Notes: generated from the letters alone by a model not told the origin. A stretch of DNA of 9,293 nt from Candidatus Omnitrophota bacterium (GCA_030691585.1 JAUYEC010000143.1:1-9293); one strand, 5' to 3'. Positions 1-7,400 are shown, counted from the stretch's first letter. Numbers and translations are program-made.

Positions 1-93
1 GGGACAGCATGAGATTTGTTCTACAGCGAGCTTGACGTAACAACGAGGATATTCTATGCCAGCAGTGAAACTCGTGGTTGATGGAGGTTAACC
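1..93. other. Unresolved 3' end of upstream unit
   Basis: All three forward frames contain stops, so no gene tail can be named. One frame holds an 11-codon ORF, ATG at 56 to TAA at 89-91 (MPAVKLVVDGG), preceded by GAGG at 45-48 with 7-nt spacing and followed 2 nt later by the terminator stem. It could be a leader peptide or chance. The first bases (GGGACAGC) match the arm of the REP-A palindromes found later, so the window may begin inside another repeat, but the edge prevents a decision. Confidence 0.25.
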
Positions 94-123
94 AGAGGGT
101 CAGTTTAATGACCCTCTTTTTTT
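94..123 (+). terminator. Intrinsic terminator of the upstream unit
   Basis: A 9-bp perfect stem (AGAGGGTCA at 94-102 pairs with TGACCCTCT at 109-117) encloses a 6-nt loop and runs into seven T residues (117-123). This is a textbook Rho-independent terminator. It ends whatever is transcribed from left of the window and separates it from the large secreted protein that starts at 178. No open frame in 1-93 is long enough to identify the upstream gene. Confidence 0.85.
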
Positions 124-126
124 GTC

Positions 127-132
127 TATAAT
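127..132 (+). promoter_or_regulatory. Possible promoter -10 box for the 1410-aa gene
   Basis: A perfect TATAAT lies at 127-132, just after the terminator T-run and 45 nt before the start codon at 178. The matching -35 region (TTTAAT at 104-109, 17-nt spacing) falls inside the terminator loop and is weak, with 3 of 6 matches to TTGACA. The AT-richness here could create the box by chance. Confidence 0.35.
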
Positions 133-177
133 TTCTTAATAAATAGGTTGCTGTTCCTAATTAATCAGGAGGCGGTT

Positions 178-3100
178 ATGTTGAGACGAAAAAGTTTTTT
201 TGCGCTGGCTTTTCTTGTGTTCTTCTCTCTGGGTATGGCGCCTAAGCCGCCCGCCGCAGACACCACCCCGCCGCAAGTTTCCATCACTAACCCAGCAAAT
301 AACTCCACAGTATCCGGAACATGCTATATTCACGTTTCTGCCACGGATAATAAGAGTGTATCCCGGGTTGAAATCTATATTGATGGCGCCCTAAAATACA
401 CTTATACCTATAACCCCCGTTATCTAGATCCACCCGTCATCTATTCCTGGAATACAGCAACTGCTTCAAATACAACGCACGCCCTCAAAGCCATTGCTTA
501 TGACACCAGCAATAACAAAGGTGAGTCGCAAGTCGTCAATGTTACGGTAAATAATGCTGTTCCGCCGCCACCTCCACCGCCGGCCCCGGGAAACGGCCTG
601 GCTATTGTCTCGGCCAGCGCCTCCAGCACCTCTGGTTCTTATACTGCTGTCAAGGCTATTGATAATAGTAGTGCCACTTATTGGCGCGGGGCAGGGAGTT
701 TCTTCAGCAGGCCGTCATTCTGGTGGCTGCAGATGGATTTAGGTAAGGCATGTACCTTGACCCAAATCTCTATCCTTTGGCACAAAGATTACGGCTCAAC
801 CAAATACCAGATCCAAGGTTCAAACGATGCCAAAACCTGGGCCAAGCTGCAGATTGACTTATCGTCGGTGGGCGGCAAGGCCAACCCTACGCAGAGGGAC
901 ATCAGTCTTTCCGGCACCTACCGCTACGTCAGAATTTATATTGAAAAGTGCCAGAACTATTATCCAATTATCTATGGCGTAGCGGTATCCGGCCAAGCGG
1001 CACCCACGCAGGATGTGACTCCACCGACCGGTTCGATTAACATAGCAGGCGGGGCCGCATCCACCAGTTCCATGGATGTCAATCTCGCTCTTTTGGCGCA
1101 GGACAGCGAATCGGGCGTCAGCGAAATGAAATTCTCCAATGATAATTCTACCTGGTCAGCCGCCGAGCCATACGCCATAAACAAGGCATGGGCCTTAAGT
1201 GCCGGCATCGGCACAAAGACGGTATATGCCAAGTTTAAGGATAAGGCCGGAAACTGGTCGGCTGCTTATTTCGACACCATATCTTTCCCCAACCAGGCTC
1301 CTAAGGTGGTTACATTGAGCCCCTCCCAGGGATCCGGCCTTCCCAACAATGAGGTGGTATTTGAAACAACTTATTCCGACGCCAACGGCTGGCAGGATAT
1401 TCAATTGGCCCATATCCTGATAAATACAAAGGTAAGCGGCAGCACCTGTCTTTACGGTTACTACAACCAAGATACAAATAGATTTTATCTGCGCGATGAC
1501 TTTGACGCGACCTGGCTGGGCGGTTATGCTCCGGGCACACCCAACATTATCCAAAACTCATACGCTATATTGAACTGCGCCGCGACAACTGTCTCGGCTA
1601 CCGGCACTGCTCTTACGATCAAGTGGGCGGTTACGTTTAAACAAGCCTTCACGGGCGTGAAGAATATCTACATTTGGCTAAAGGATGATTCTAACGCCTC
1701 GTCGGGAGTATGGGCGAACATGGGCACCTGGACGATAAGCGGCCTTCTTTACTGGGCGATCGTCGATGAGTACGATAAGCCTCTGCCAACACAAGGTTAT
1801 TATTACAACTATACCGGTGGCGACCGCGGTTTGATGAACTCAGAAAGCGAGATTGCTTATCAATGGGATGGAAACTCCAGCTATAGCGCTACCGCGCTTG
1901 TCAATCCCGGCGGAGCAGGTTGGACCTGGGCAGGAATGTGGTATAGCTTGATCAAGGTAAATAAGGATAACATACCGCTCGATCTTAAAGCAATTTTCGG
2001 CCCTTACGTGAAAAGCGAATATCAGGGAGAGGTTACCGATATAGAAATTACCGTTAATCAAGTTAAGTCCCCAACAAGTAATTCCGGGTTGTGTCTTAGG
2101 GTTGAGCTTAAGGATGAATCCGGCAATATTATCGGTACTCAGCAGTTTGCTAATATAAGATCTTTAACTTACCCGCGCACATTTATATGGAGCTTGCCGG
2201 AGAGTTGCAAAAAGAAAGTTAAGCTTGTTTCCTGGATTTTAGACAAGGCCAAGAAAGGCGATGCTATCAGTATTGACAAGATCAGGTTACGTACGTGGGT
2301 CCCGGATCTAAGCAAGGTGTCTTCACAGGAGCAGGCTTTCCTTTGGACTTTCAGCTGGCTCATGGCAAATTATGATCCTGCTACCGGCATGGTGCAGGAC
2401 CGCAGTAGTTTTAATAACGGTGATTTTGAAAATATTACCGCCACGGCAAAGCTGGCTAAAATTATTTACTATGCGCATAAAAAAGGGTATGTTTCGCTGG
2501 AAGACGCAACTGCGGTAATTACCAAGATCGCGGATACGTTAATTAACCGGGTTCCCCGCGGCCCGTCAGGCATAAATGGTTTGTGGCCGCATTTTACCCG
2601 CAATGGCGGAACCGTCGCTATTGCGCCTCATGACGTTTATGCCGGCACAGAATGGTCTTCAGGGGATACATCGTATGCCGCATTGGATATTATTACTGCA
2701 TTGCAGCTTATCGGCGACCCGCAGGCGCAGCTTGGGCCGTTGGAAGATTTCTTAAAACGGATCAAATGGGACGGCCTTTTATCAAATGATAACTTTATCG
2801 GGCACGGCTATACTTATGAAGGAAATAAGATCCCTTATTCCTGGGGCGGTTTTGGCATGGAAACTATAGGCGTAAACTGGGCATATGCGTCTAGTTCCGG
2901 TAATAGGGCTGCAATGGGCGGCCAACCTTCCGATAACGGCTCAGGATTTATTGATAATGTTTTATATCCGGTTGTATTCTCGGGGACTGATGCTTGGGGT
3001 AATGACTGGGATGCCTATCGCAGTAATATGGCCGATACGCAAATCGGCTGGTACAACGTGCCCGGCCGTAATAAGTATCTAGCCAATACCGGCCTCTTTG

Positions 3101-4410
3101 GTTTATCTGCCGTTGAAACACCGGAGGCTGACGGCGGGTATCAGGCATACGGGGTGGGCGGGAAGACGGTCGCGGTAAACGACGGAAATTCTGAAGTATT
3201 AGCGTTGCATTACGCCGGGATGATCTCTGATATCAGGCCTGGCCAGGCAGTCAAAATGTGGGAGGCCCTGCGAGATAGAACCCCGTTAATCCTGCAGAAT
3301 AAAATTTTCATTTCGCCTCTTAATAATGTGGAGAGCATGCGTGTCAATAAAGCTAGCGGAATATGTACGGCAAATTATCTCAAGGGTTCCTGGAATCTTG
3401 CGCTTCAGGCCGAGGGCTGGGCGCAAGCTGACCAACGCATAAGAGAGGATTTAAATGCCGCGGTGCAGAACAACGCGCTCCTGAAAAGAGGGTTTGATAT
3501 ACTGAAAAAGGGATTCGACCAGACAAATTTATGGAAGGAGAGCATTGTTCCGGTGGCTAGCGGGGAAATCGTAAGTGAAGTTAAGACTCTAGGCAGCTCC
3601 CTTTTTATTAGAATTTATGGCGAATTAAGCAGCAATCACCGTATATACAAAAGCAGCGACTTTGGGGTGAATTGGCAGCCGGTCAACATTAACTTGTCGA
3701 CACGCAATCTCTATGATATGGATGTTGATCAAGGGAAACTCTATATATCCACTCGGAACGGCATAATCGTGTCTGATGACCAAGGTGCAACTTTCAAATG
3801 GTCGTTTCACTTTGAGTGGGATGCTTGTTCTGGCGTCGATATGCAAAATGGGTATGGTTGGGCGGGAGTTGGAAATTGGGGCGCCATGTCCGGGCCGATC
3901 AGGAAAACGCCCGAAGGTAATTGGACAGTGCGTAGAGGCGACATCCCGTGGTCATCCATGCCCACGGATTCTGCCGTAGCCGACCCCATTGACCCGTATA
4001 ATATTGCCTATATACGTACTATTTATAACAACTATAGGACCTTGGATAGCGGTGAACATTGGTTGCTTTGCAGCTACAAGAACACGGTAATCTATGCTTC
4101 TATTATTGACGGAAAGTCGGTTATTTTTGCCCAAAATTCTTATAGCGAAGACCATGGTGATACCTGGAAACCTCTTGGTATAGATGCGATGGCAATAATT
4201 CGCGATGAAGGAACCGGGCTTTACTTTGCGGCGGGGACGAGCGGCGGAATTTATGTTGGCCGTCCGGGATCCTGGCTGGCCTACGGATTACCCGATAAAA
4301 AAGGTCAATCTTTGTCTATTTGCGCGGACAAATTATTCGTGGTTACTACAACCGGGCAGGTAAATCGTACAACAGCCGATATCACGGAGCTTGCTGAAAG
4401 TTTAAAATAA
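178..4410 (+). CDS. Secreted multidomain glucoamylase-like (PF10091) glycan-active protein
   Basis: The start is ATG 178 because AGGAGG (167-172) sits 5 nt upstream and it opens a signal peptide (n-region LRRK, hydrophobic core, cleavage near residue 21-27). The open frame continues to a TTG at 148, but that start lacks support. Domains in order (approximate residues): bacterial Ig-like 28-127; Pro-rich linker 129-137; F5/8C (discoidin) carbohydrate-binding 140-272; Ig-like 279-370; Ig-like with the APKVVTLSPSQGSG-type opening 371-521; beta-sandwich, possibly carbohydrate-binding 522-710; alpha/alpha-barrel resembling PF10091 'putative glucoamylase' (relatives include GH144/GH162 beta-1,2-glucanases) 715-1090; Asp-box propeller about 1125-1395. 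PF10091-like hallmarks are E825-W-S-S-G-D830-T and G987-Y-Q-A-Y-G992. Four Asp boxes are visible: D1161, 1199-1206, 1288-1295 and 1323-1330. There is no C-terminal membrane anchor or PEP-CTERM tail, so it is probably released or held by binding domains. Substrate unknown; the hydrolase call is by family resemblance, and catalytic residues cannot be proven here. Confidence 0.85.
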   Translation: MLRRKSFFALAFLVFFSLGMAPKPPAADTTPPQVSITNPANNSTVSGTCYIHVSATDNKSVSRVEIYIDGALKYTYTYNPRYLDPPVIYSWNTATASNTTHALKAIAYDTSNNKGESQVVNVTVNNAVPPPPPPPAPGNGLAIVSASASSTSGSYTAVKAIDNSSATYWRGAGSFFSRPSFWWLQMDLGKACTLTQISILWHKDYGSTKYQIQGSNDAKTWAKLQIDLSSVGGKANPTQRDISLSGTYRYVRIYIEKCQNYYPIIYGVAVSGQAAPTQDVTPPTGSINIAGGAASTSSMDVNLALLAQDSESGVSEMKFSNDNSTWSAAEPYAINKAWALSAGIGTKTVYAKFKDKAGNWSAAYFDTISFPNQAPKVVTLSPSQGSGLPNNEVVFETTYSDANGWQDIQLAHILINTKVSGSTCLYGYYNQDTNRFYLRDDFDATWLGGYAPGTPNIIQNSYAILNCAATTVSATGTALTIKWAVTFKQAFTGVKNIYIWLKDDSNASSGVWANMGTWTISGLLYWAIVDEYDKPLPTQGYYYNYTGGDRGLMNSESEIAYQWDGNSSYSATALVNPGGAGWTWAGMWYSLIKVNKDNIPLDLKAIFGPYVKSEYQGEVTDIEITVNQVKSPTSNSGLCLRVELKDESGNIIGTQQFANIRSLTYPRTFIWSLPESCKKKVKLVSWILDKAKKGDAISIDKIRLRTWVPDLSKVSSQEQAFLWTFSWLMANYDPATGMVQDRSSFNNGDFENITATAKLAKIIYYAHKKGYVSLEDATAVITKIADTLINRVPRGPSGINGLWPHFTRNGGTVAIAPHDVYAGTEWSSGDTSYAALDIITALQLIGDPQAQLGPLEDFLKRIKWDGLLSNDNFIGHGYTYEGNKIPYSWGGFGMETIGVNWAYASSSGNRAAMGGQPSDNGSGFIDNVLYPVVFSGTDAWGNDWDAYRSNMADTQIGWYNVPGRNKYLANTGLFGLSAVETPEADGGYQAYGVGGKTVAVNDGNSEVLALHYAGMISDIRPGQAVKMWEALRDRTPLILQNKIFISPLNNVESMRVNKASGICTANYLKGSWNLALQAEGWAQADQRIREDLNAAVQNNALLKRGFDILKKGFDQTNLWKESIVPVASGEIVSEVKTLGSSLFIRIYGELSSNHRIYKSSDFGVNWQPVNINLSTRNLYDMDVDQGKLYISTRNGIIVSDDQGATFKWSFHFEWDACSGVDMQNGYGWAGVGNWGAMSGPIRKTPEGNWTVRRGDIPWSSMPTDSAVADPIDPYNIAYIRTIYNNYRTLDSGEHWLLCSYKNTVIYASIIDGKSVIFAQNSYSEDHGDTWKPLGIDAMAIIRDEGTGLYFAAGTSGGIYVGRPGSWLAYGLPDKKGQSLSICADKLFVVTTTGQVNRTTADITELAESLK

Positions 4411-4437
4411 GAAAAAGGGGACAAGAAAAAGGGGACA
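4410..4437 (+). repeat. 14-bp tandem duplication of the REP-A edge
   Basis: AGAAAAAGGGGACA occurs twice in tandem (4410-4423 and 4424-4437). The second unit is the outer arm of REP-A copy 1; the first is a truncated arm without a partner. Slippage or an aborted or nested insertion would explain it. Confidence 0.8.
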
Positions 4438-4494
4438 GCGACTTTTTTTCACGCATGATTTTCTCGCATAAAAAAAAGTCGCTGTCCCCTTTTT
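4426..4494 (+). repeat. REP-A copy 1, long palindrome, terminator-like
   Basis: Perfect 24-bp arms (4426-4449 and 4471-4494) with core GGGGACAGCGAC flanked by A5 outside and T7 inside, around a 21-nt spacer. The stem can extend outward to 4421/4499 with one G-T wobble. The hairpin lies 16 nt after the stop of the 1410-aa gene and ends in a run of eight T, so it can act as its intrinsic terminator. The asymmetric spacer (ends TCTCGCAT) defines the plus orientation. It is the left flank of the transposase gene; an inverted copy is the right flank. Confidence 0.9.
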
Positions 4495-4508
4495 TTTGTT
4501 AGATTTAG

Positions 4509-4544
4509 CCTCCTTCCGCGTCTATTAAGGTAGAAGGGAGGAGG
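4509..4544 (+). promoter_or_regulatory. RAYT ribosome binding site, possibly hidden in a hairpin
   Basis: A perfect AGGAGG (4539-4544) lies 6 nt before ATG 4551 and fixes the transposase start. Upstream, CCTCCTTC (4509-4516) can pair with GAAGGGAGG (4533-4541), giving 8 bp with one bulged G and a 16-nt loop. This would occlude half of the Shine-Dalgarno sequence. The site and the complementarity are visible; a repressive role is inference. Confidence 0.6.
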
Positions 4545-4550
4545 TAAACT

Positions 4551-5192
4551 ATGCCACGAATTGCCAGGGTTGTCGCTGTAGGTTTGCCGCACCACATTAC
4601 GCAAAGGGGAAATTACCGCCAGGAGGTGTTTCATGATGATTATGACAGACGGAAATATCTGAAATGGTTCAACGAATACAGCTCCAAGTATGGACTATCT
4701 GTTTTAGCCTATTGTCTCATGTCTAATCACGTTCATTTTGTTGCCGTGCCTGATAATGAGGACTCCATGGCTAAAACTCTTAATACTGCGCACATGCATT
4801 ATTCGCAGTATTTTAATGATAAACTAACACAAAAAGGGCATTTATGGCAGGGGAGATATTATTCCTGCGTCTTAGATGAGCCTCATTTTTTACTCGCCGC
4901 TCGTTATGTAGAAAGAAATCCTGTGCGTGCCGGCCTTGTAGAGAAGCCATGGCAGTGGCCATGGTCAAGCGCGGAAGCGCATGTCACAGGGAAAAATACC
5001 GGTTTAATCGAACTTGGGGATTTATCCAGGTTTACGGGTATGGCGCCTGATGCTTGGAAAAAATACATTGATTCTCCAGAGCCAGAAGGGTACTTGAAAG
5101 ATATCAGAAAAAATACTTCTACGGGCCGACCGTTAGGGTTAGACACGTTTGTGCAGGATCTGGAAGGAAAGTTAGGTAGGAAGTTGAAATAG
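4551..5192 (+). CDS. REP-associated tyrosine transposase (RAYT, Y1/HUH family)
   Basis: A 213-aa single-strand DNA transposase of the Y1_Tnp (PF01797) RAYT type, which nicks and rejoins hairpin-forming REP DNA through a 5'-phosphotyrosine intermediate. The sequence shows the N-terminal RxxxxGLPHHITQRGN motif (residues 6-21), the metal-binding HUH motif SNHVHF with H60 and H62, the probable nucleophile Y119 in ARYVERNPVRAGLV, the WSSAEAH segment (138-144) and the RAYT C-terminal motif GRPLGLDTFVQDLEGKLGR (192-210). Length is normal for the family and no frameshift is seen, so it looks intact. The gene is bracketed by inverted REP-A copies (4426-4494 and 5200-5268), as expected if it acts on that repeat. 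It is convergent with the glycosidase gene on the minus strand. RAYTs are usually vertically inherited and single-copy rather than insertion-sequence-like. Confidence 0.95.
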   Translation: MPRIARVVAVGLPHHITQRGNYRQEVFHDDYDRRKYLKWFNEYSSKYGLSVLAYCLMSNHVHFVAVPDNEDSMAKTLNTAHMHYSQYFNDKLTQKGHLWQGRYYSCVLDEPHFLLAARYVERNPVRAGLVEKPWQWPWSSAEAHVTGKNTGLIELGDLSRFTGMAPDAWKKYIDSPEPEGYLKDIRKNTSTGRPLGLDTFVQDLEGKLGRKLK

Positions 5193-5199
5193 AAATAAG

Positions 5200-5268
5200 A
5201 AATAGGGGACAGCGACTTTTTTTTATGCGAGATAACGGTGCGGGAAAAAAAGTCGCTGTCCCCTATTT
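5200..5268 (-). repeat. REP-A copy 2, inverted, with a compensatory base pair
   Basis: 24-bp perfect arms (5200-5223 and 5245-5268) around a 21-nt spacer. Read on the minus strand the spacer ends in TCTCGCAT, so this copy is inverted relative to the other three. The outer stem reads AAATAGGGG/CCCCTATTT where the others read AAAAAGGGG/CCCCTTTTT: one base pair changed on both sides. It starts 8 nt after the transposase stop, and its other end overlaps the last two bases of the glycosidase stop codon. It is therefore placed as a bidirectional terminator between convergent genes. Confidence 0.9.
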
Positions 5269-7198
5269 AGTTACTCAAGAGGGTGGGGGCACTGCCCCAG
5301 TCGAATTTGCCTTCGGGGGTCCAGCCGCTGTCGGTATTTTTGATCGAGCCTATCTTGATGGTCTGATCCCCGAATTTTATTATCGCGCATGTTTTGGTGA
5401 TACCGAAGGTGAATGGCGGGCGCTTATCATTGTTCAGGAACAGCCGGCTGGCAAAAGAGCAAAGCATAAGCTGTTGGGCGTTGGAGTTTATGTCAAAGAA
5501 GCTGTGGATGTCATCATAGATTCTTTCGGCGCCGTGGCCGCTGGTGAAGACAAACTGGAATAAAGCGTCCCAGTCATTCTGCCGGGCCTTTTCCGCTAAA
5601 AGCAGGGGAGTTTCATAGGCGAACTGGTTAGGGTAACAGTGGCTCCATTCGCTGACTGTCCAGGGAGACTGTTTTGCTCCGCCCTTGGGGCTGGCAATTA
5701 TAGAAAGAATGCCGCGGTTAGGGTTGGTAAATATAGATTTGTCCAGGATGCGGAAGTCGCCTGTGTCCACGGGCTTATCGGGCAGAGCCGGAAGGTCCCA
5801 GAAAGCCCGGTGGTCAACGTAGTCCAGGCATTCTTCCTGGAGGCTTAACTGCGCCGGGTTTGCGCTGGCGCCGATGCCGATAGGGACTTTTACTCCGACA
5901 TCGTCGCGCAGATAGGCGCGCATTTCGTTCAAATACTTTTTTTCCAGAAAATAGTTAAAGTCCCGGATTTCCGCAGCTTTAACGTCTTCGTGCAGATCCA
6001 CATCTTTTATAGTGATGTCTCCGGTTTCAAACCCGACAATAAATCCGACCTTGGCGTTGTCGCAGTCTTCCGTGGCTGTAAAAGGCACCTCAAAGGTTTG
6101 GAATTTATCGGTAAGCTCAAAATTCCGGCTCAGGCCCAGGTTCTGCCAGGGAGGAAAGTGCTGTTGGGTCTCCGCGCCGATAATCAAAGGGTGGTTAGCT
6201 TTCGCGCTGAATTTAAGCACATACTCAAAATCTTTTGCCAGGCGCACCCCGCCGACGCAAAATTGCAAATGCCATGGGGTGGGGGTGACCTTATCTACGT
6301 ATAAAATGACTTCGTTCTGGCCGAGAGTCTTGAGCATGGAAGTTTTGGCGTGCTTTTCCATTTCCCAGGACCGGATTTCCGGAGTAAGCGAGAGTTGTGA
6401 GCCTTCGTAGGCATCCCGCCTGTTGGCCTCGGACAACCATTTATTCAGCATTTCATTATATTCTTTTTGATAATATTCCGGCAGCGCAGACGGTTTAAAT
6501 CCGGCGAGGGTGTTGTCGTCGTTAATCTCTATCAGGGCGATTGCCGGGTCGTCGCAATAGCGCATTTTGGTATAAGGATTAAGGTGGGTCAAGAGGTCCA
6601 AGGCGTATTGTTTTTGCAGGGCGATGAGAGTGGGGTCAAAAATGGCCGCGCCTTTTGTACCACGGCCCAACTGTGCCGCCGCAGGCACACCGTCAGCCTC
6701 GGTAAATGAACGCGAGGAAAGCAGGGCTATATTAATATAAATGCCGCGCTGTTTTAATTGAACAATAAAGTAGTCACGTTTCTTAAGCTGGTTGGCGCTG
6801 AGGCGGCCGGTGGTGCCCTCAAAGATCCCGTCCGGCTCAAACGAATAGTCCATATGCAGAAGGCGCACGGCATTAAAGCCAAAGAAGGCAATGCGTTCGG
6901 CAAGGATCTCGGCTTGATCGTATTCGGGGAAAGAGGCGTTAAAGCAGAGGTTGGTGCCCCAGAAACGGGCGCGGGTGCCGTCGGTAAAAGTAAAATGGCG
7001 GTTTGCTACCGCGTTAAAGCCGTGAATACCGGCGGGCGGCTCGAGCACGGCCTTGCCGCTGTCAAATGTCTCGGCAGGTACACCCTGGTAATCCGGAGCC
7101 ATGGATGCGTCAACAGGGAAGTAGAAGGAGGAGAAATTATCCTGGGCGTACGCTGCTGTGCCGGTTAAAAGAAATAATAATAAAAACAGCACGCGCAT
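5267..7198 (-). CDS. Secreted clan GH-A-like glycoside hydrolase with internal CBM
   Basis: 643 aa beginning MRVLFLLLFLLTGTAAYA, a clear signal peptide (cleavage after A18), so it acts in the periplasm or outside. The TIM-barrel first half (about 60-280) has FWGTNLCFN (79-87) and FGFNAVRLLHMD (106-117), typical of cellulase/GH5/GH42-type proteins. A CBM4/9-like beta-sandwich (about 290-405, with the motif PPWQNLGLSRNF) is inserted, then the barrel resumes (about 405-585) with IGIGASANP and VSEWSHCYPNQF. E517 in that motif is the probable nucleophile. The expected acid/base strand reads ALIEINDDNTLAG (221-233); relatives I know read EINNEN, so D228 stands where Glu is expected. The C-terminus after residue 595 is short, and the stop codon runs into REP-A copy 2, so some truncation is possible. 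The -10 box ends 6 nt before the ATG and there is no Shine-Dalgarno sequence, which suggests a leaderless mRNA. Substrate unknown. Confidence 0.85.
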   Translation of the reverse strand: MRVLFLLLFLLTGTAAYAQDNFSSFYFPVDASMAPDYQGVPAETFDSGKAVLEPPAGIHGFNAVANRHFTFTDGTRARFWGTNLCFNASFPEYDQAEILAERIAFFGFNAVRLLHMDYSFEPDGIFEGTTGRLSANQLKKRDYFIVQLKQRGIYINIALLSSRSFTEADGVPAAAQLGRGTKGAAIFDPTLIALQKQYALDLLTHLNPYTKMRYCDDPAIALIEINDDNTLAGFKPSALPEYYQKEYNEMLNKWLSEANRRDAYEGSQLSLTPEIRSWEMEKHAKTSMLKTLGQNEVILYVDKVTPTPWHLQFCVGGVRLAKDFEYVLKFSAKANHPLIIGAETQQHFPPWQNLGLSRNFELTDKFQTFEVPFTATEDCDNAKVGFIVGFETGDITIKDVDLHEDVKAAEIRDFNYFLEKKYLNEMRAYLRDDVGVKVPIGIGASANPAQLSLQEECLDYVDHRAFWDLPALPDKPVDTGDFRILDKSIFTNPNRGILSIIASPKGGAKQSPWTVSEWSHCYPNQFAYETPLLLAEKARQNDWDALFQFVFTSGHGAERIYDDIHSFFDINSNAQQLMLCSFASRLFLNNDKRPPFTFGITKTCAIIKFGDQTIKIGSIKNTDSGWTPEGKFDWGSAPTLLSN

Positions 7199-7204
7199 GG
7201 CGAT

Positions 7205-7213
7205 ATTATAACA
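7205..7213 (-). promoter_or_regulatory. Extended -10 promoter for a leaderless glycosidase mRNA
   Basis: On the minus strand TGTTATAAT (7213 down to 7205) is an exact extended -10 element (TGnTATAAT). Only 6 nt separate it from the ATG at 7198-7196, so a start site 7 nt downstream would be the A of the start codon. No good -35 hexamer lies at 16-18 nt spacing, which extended -10 promoters tolerate. The region further upstream is T-rich. Confidence 0.6.
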
Positions 7214-7243
7214 TGATTGTAAAGAAAAGAAATAAAAAAAATA

Positions 7244-7313
7244 GAAAAAGGGGACAGCGACTTTTTTTCACGCATCGTTGTCTCGCATAAAAAAAGTCGC
7301 TGTCCCCTTTTTC
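7244..7313 (+). repeat. REP-A copy 3, between divergent promoters
   Basis: Perfect 25-bp arms (7244-7268 and 7289-7313) with the GGGGACAGCGAC core and a 20-nt spacer ending TCTCGCAT, in plus orientation. It lies in the gap between the leftward glycosidase promoter and the rightward regulator promoter, so here it terminates no adjacent gene. It could insulate the two units or block convergent read-through. The rest of the 7199-7450 gap is AT-rich sequence plus the two promoters. Confidence 0.9.
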
Positions 7314-7372
7314 ATTACTCTGTCATTAGTTATTATATAGAAAAATGTTTAAAAAGATTGTTAAGAAGTTGC

Positions 7373-7400
7373 TTGACAAAATATATTGCGGCGCTATACT
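7373..7400 (+). promoter_or_regulatory. Strong sigma-70-type promoter of the regulator/barrel operon
   Basis: TTGACA (7373-7378, perfect) and TATACT (7395-7400, 5 of 6) are separated by 16 nt, predicting a start near 7407 and a leader of about 44 nt before ATG 7451. An AT-rich stretch upstream (7320-7370) could serve as an UP element. This placement rules out the longer in-frame start at 7358, which would put the promoter inside the coding region. Confidence 0.75.

Noticed and set aside
1..93. tRNA or other structured RNA gene
   Set aside because: No cloverleaf, conserved loop or CCA end could be found; the only clear structure is the terminator at 94-123.
972..4155. Minus-strand and alternative-frame ORFs within the 1410-aa gene
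   Set aside because: They are shadows of a gene with clear domains throughout; none has a ribosome site or recognisable motif.
4426..5268. Classical insertion sequence with target-site duplication
   Set aside because: No direct duplication is seen outside the palindromes, and the HUH Y1 enzyme type does not make them.
5225..5563. 112-aa plus-strand ORF and the other plus-strand ORFs across 5600-7290
   Set aside because: They overlap the well-supported minus-strand glycosidase, show no family motifs, and the first begins inside REP-A copy 2.
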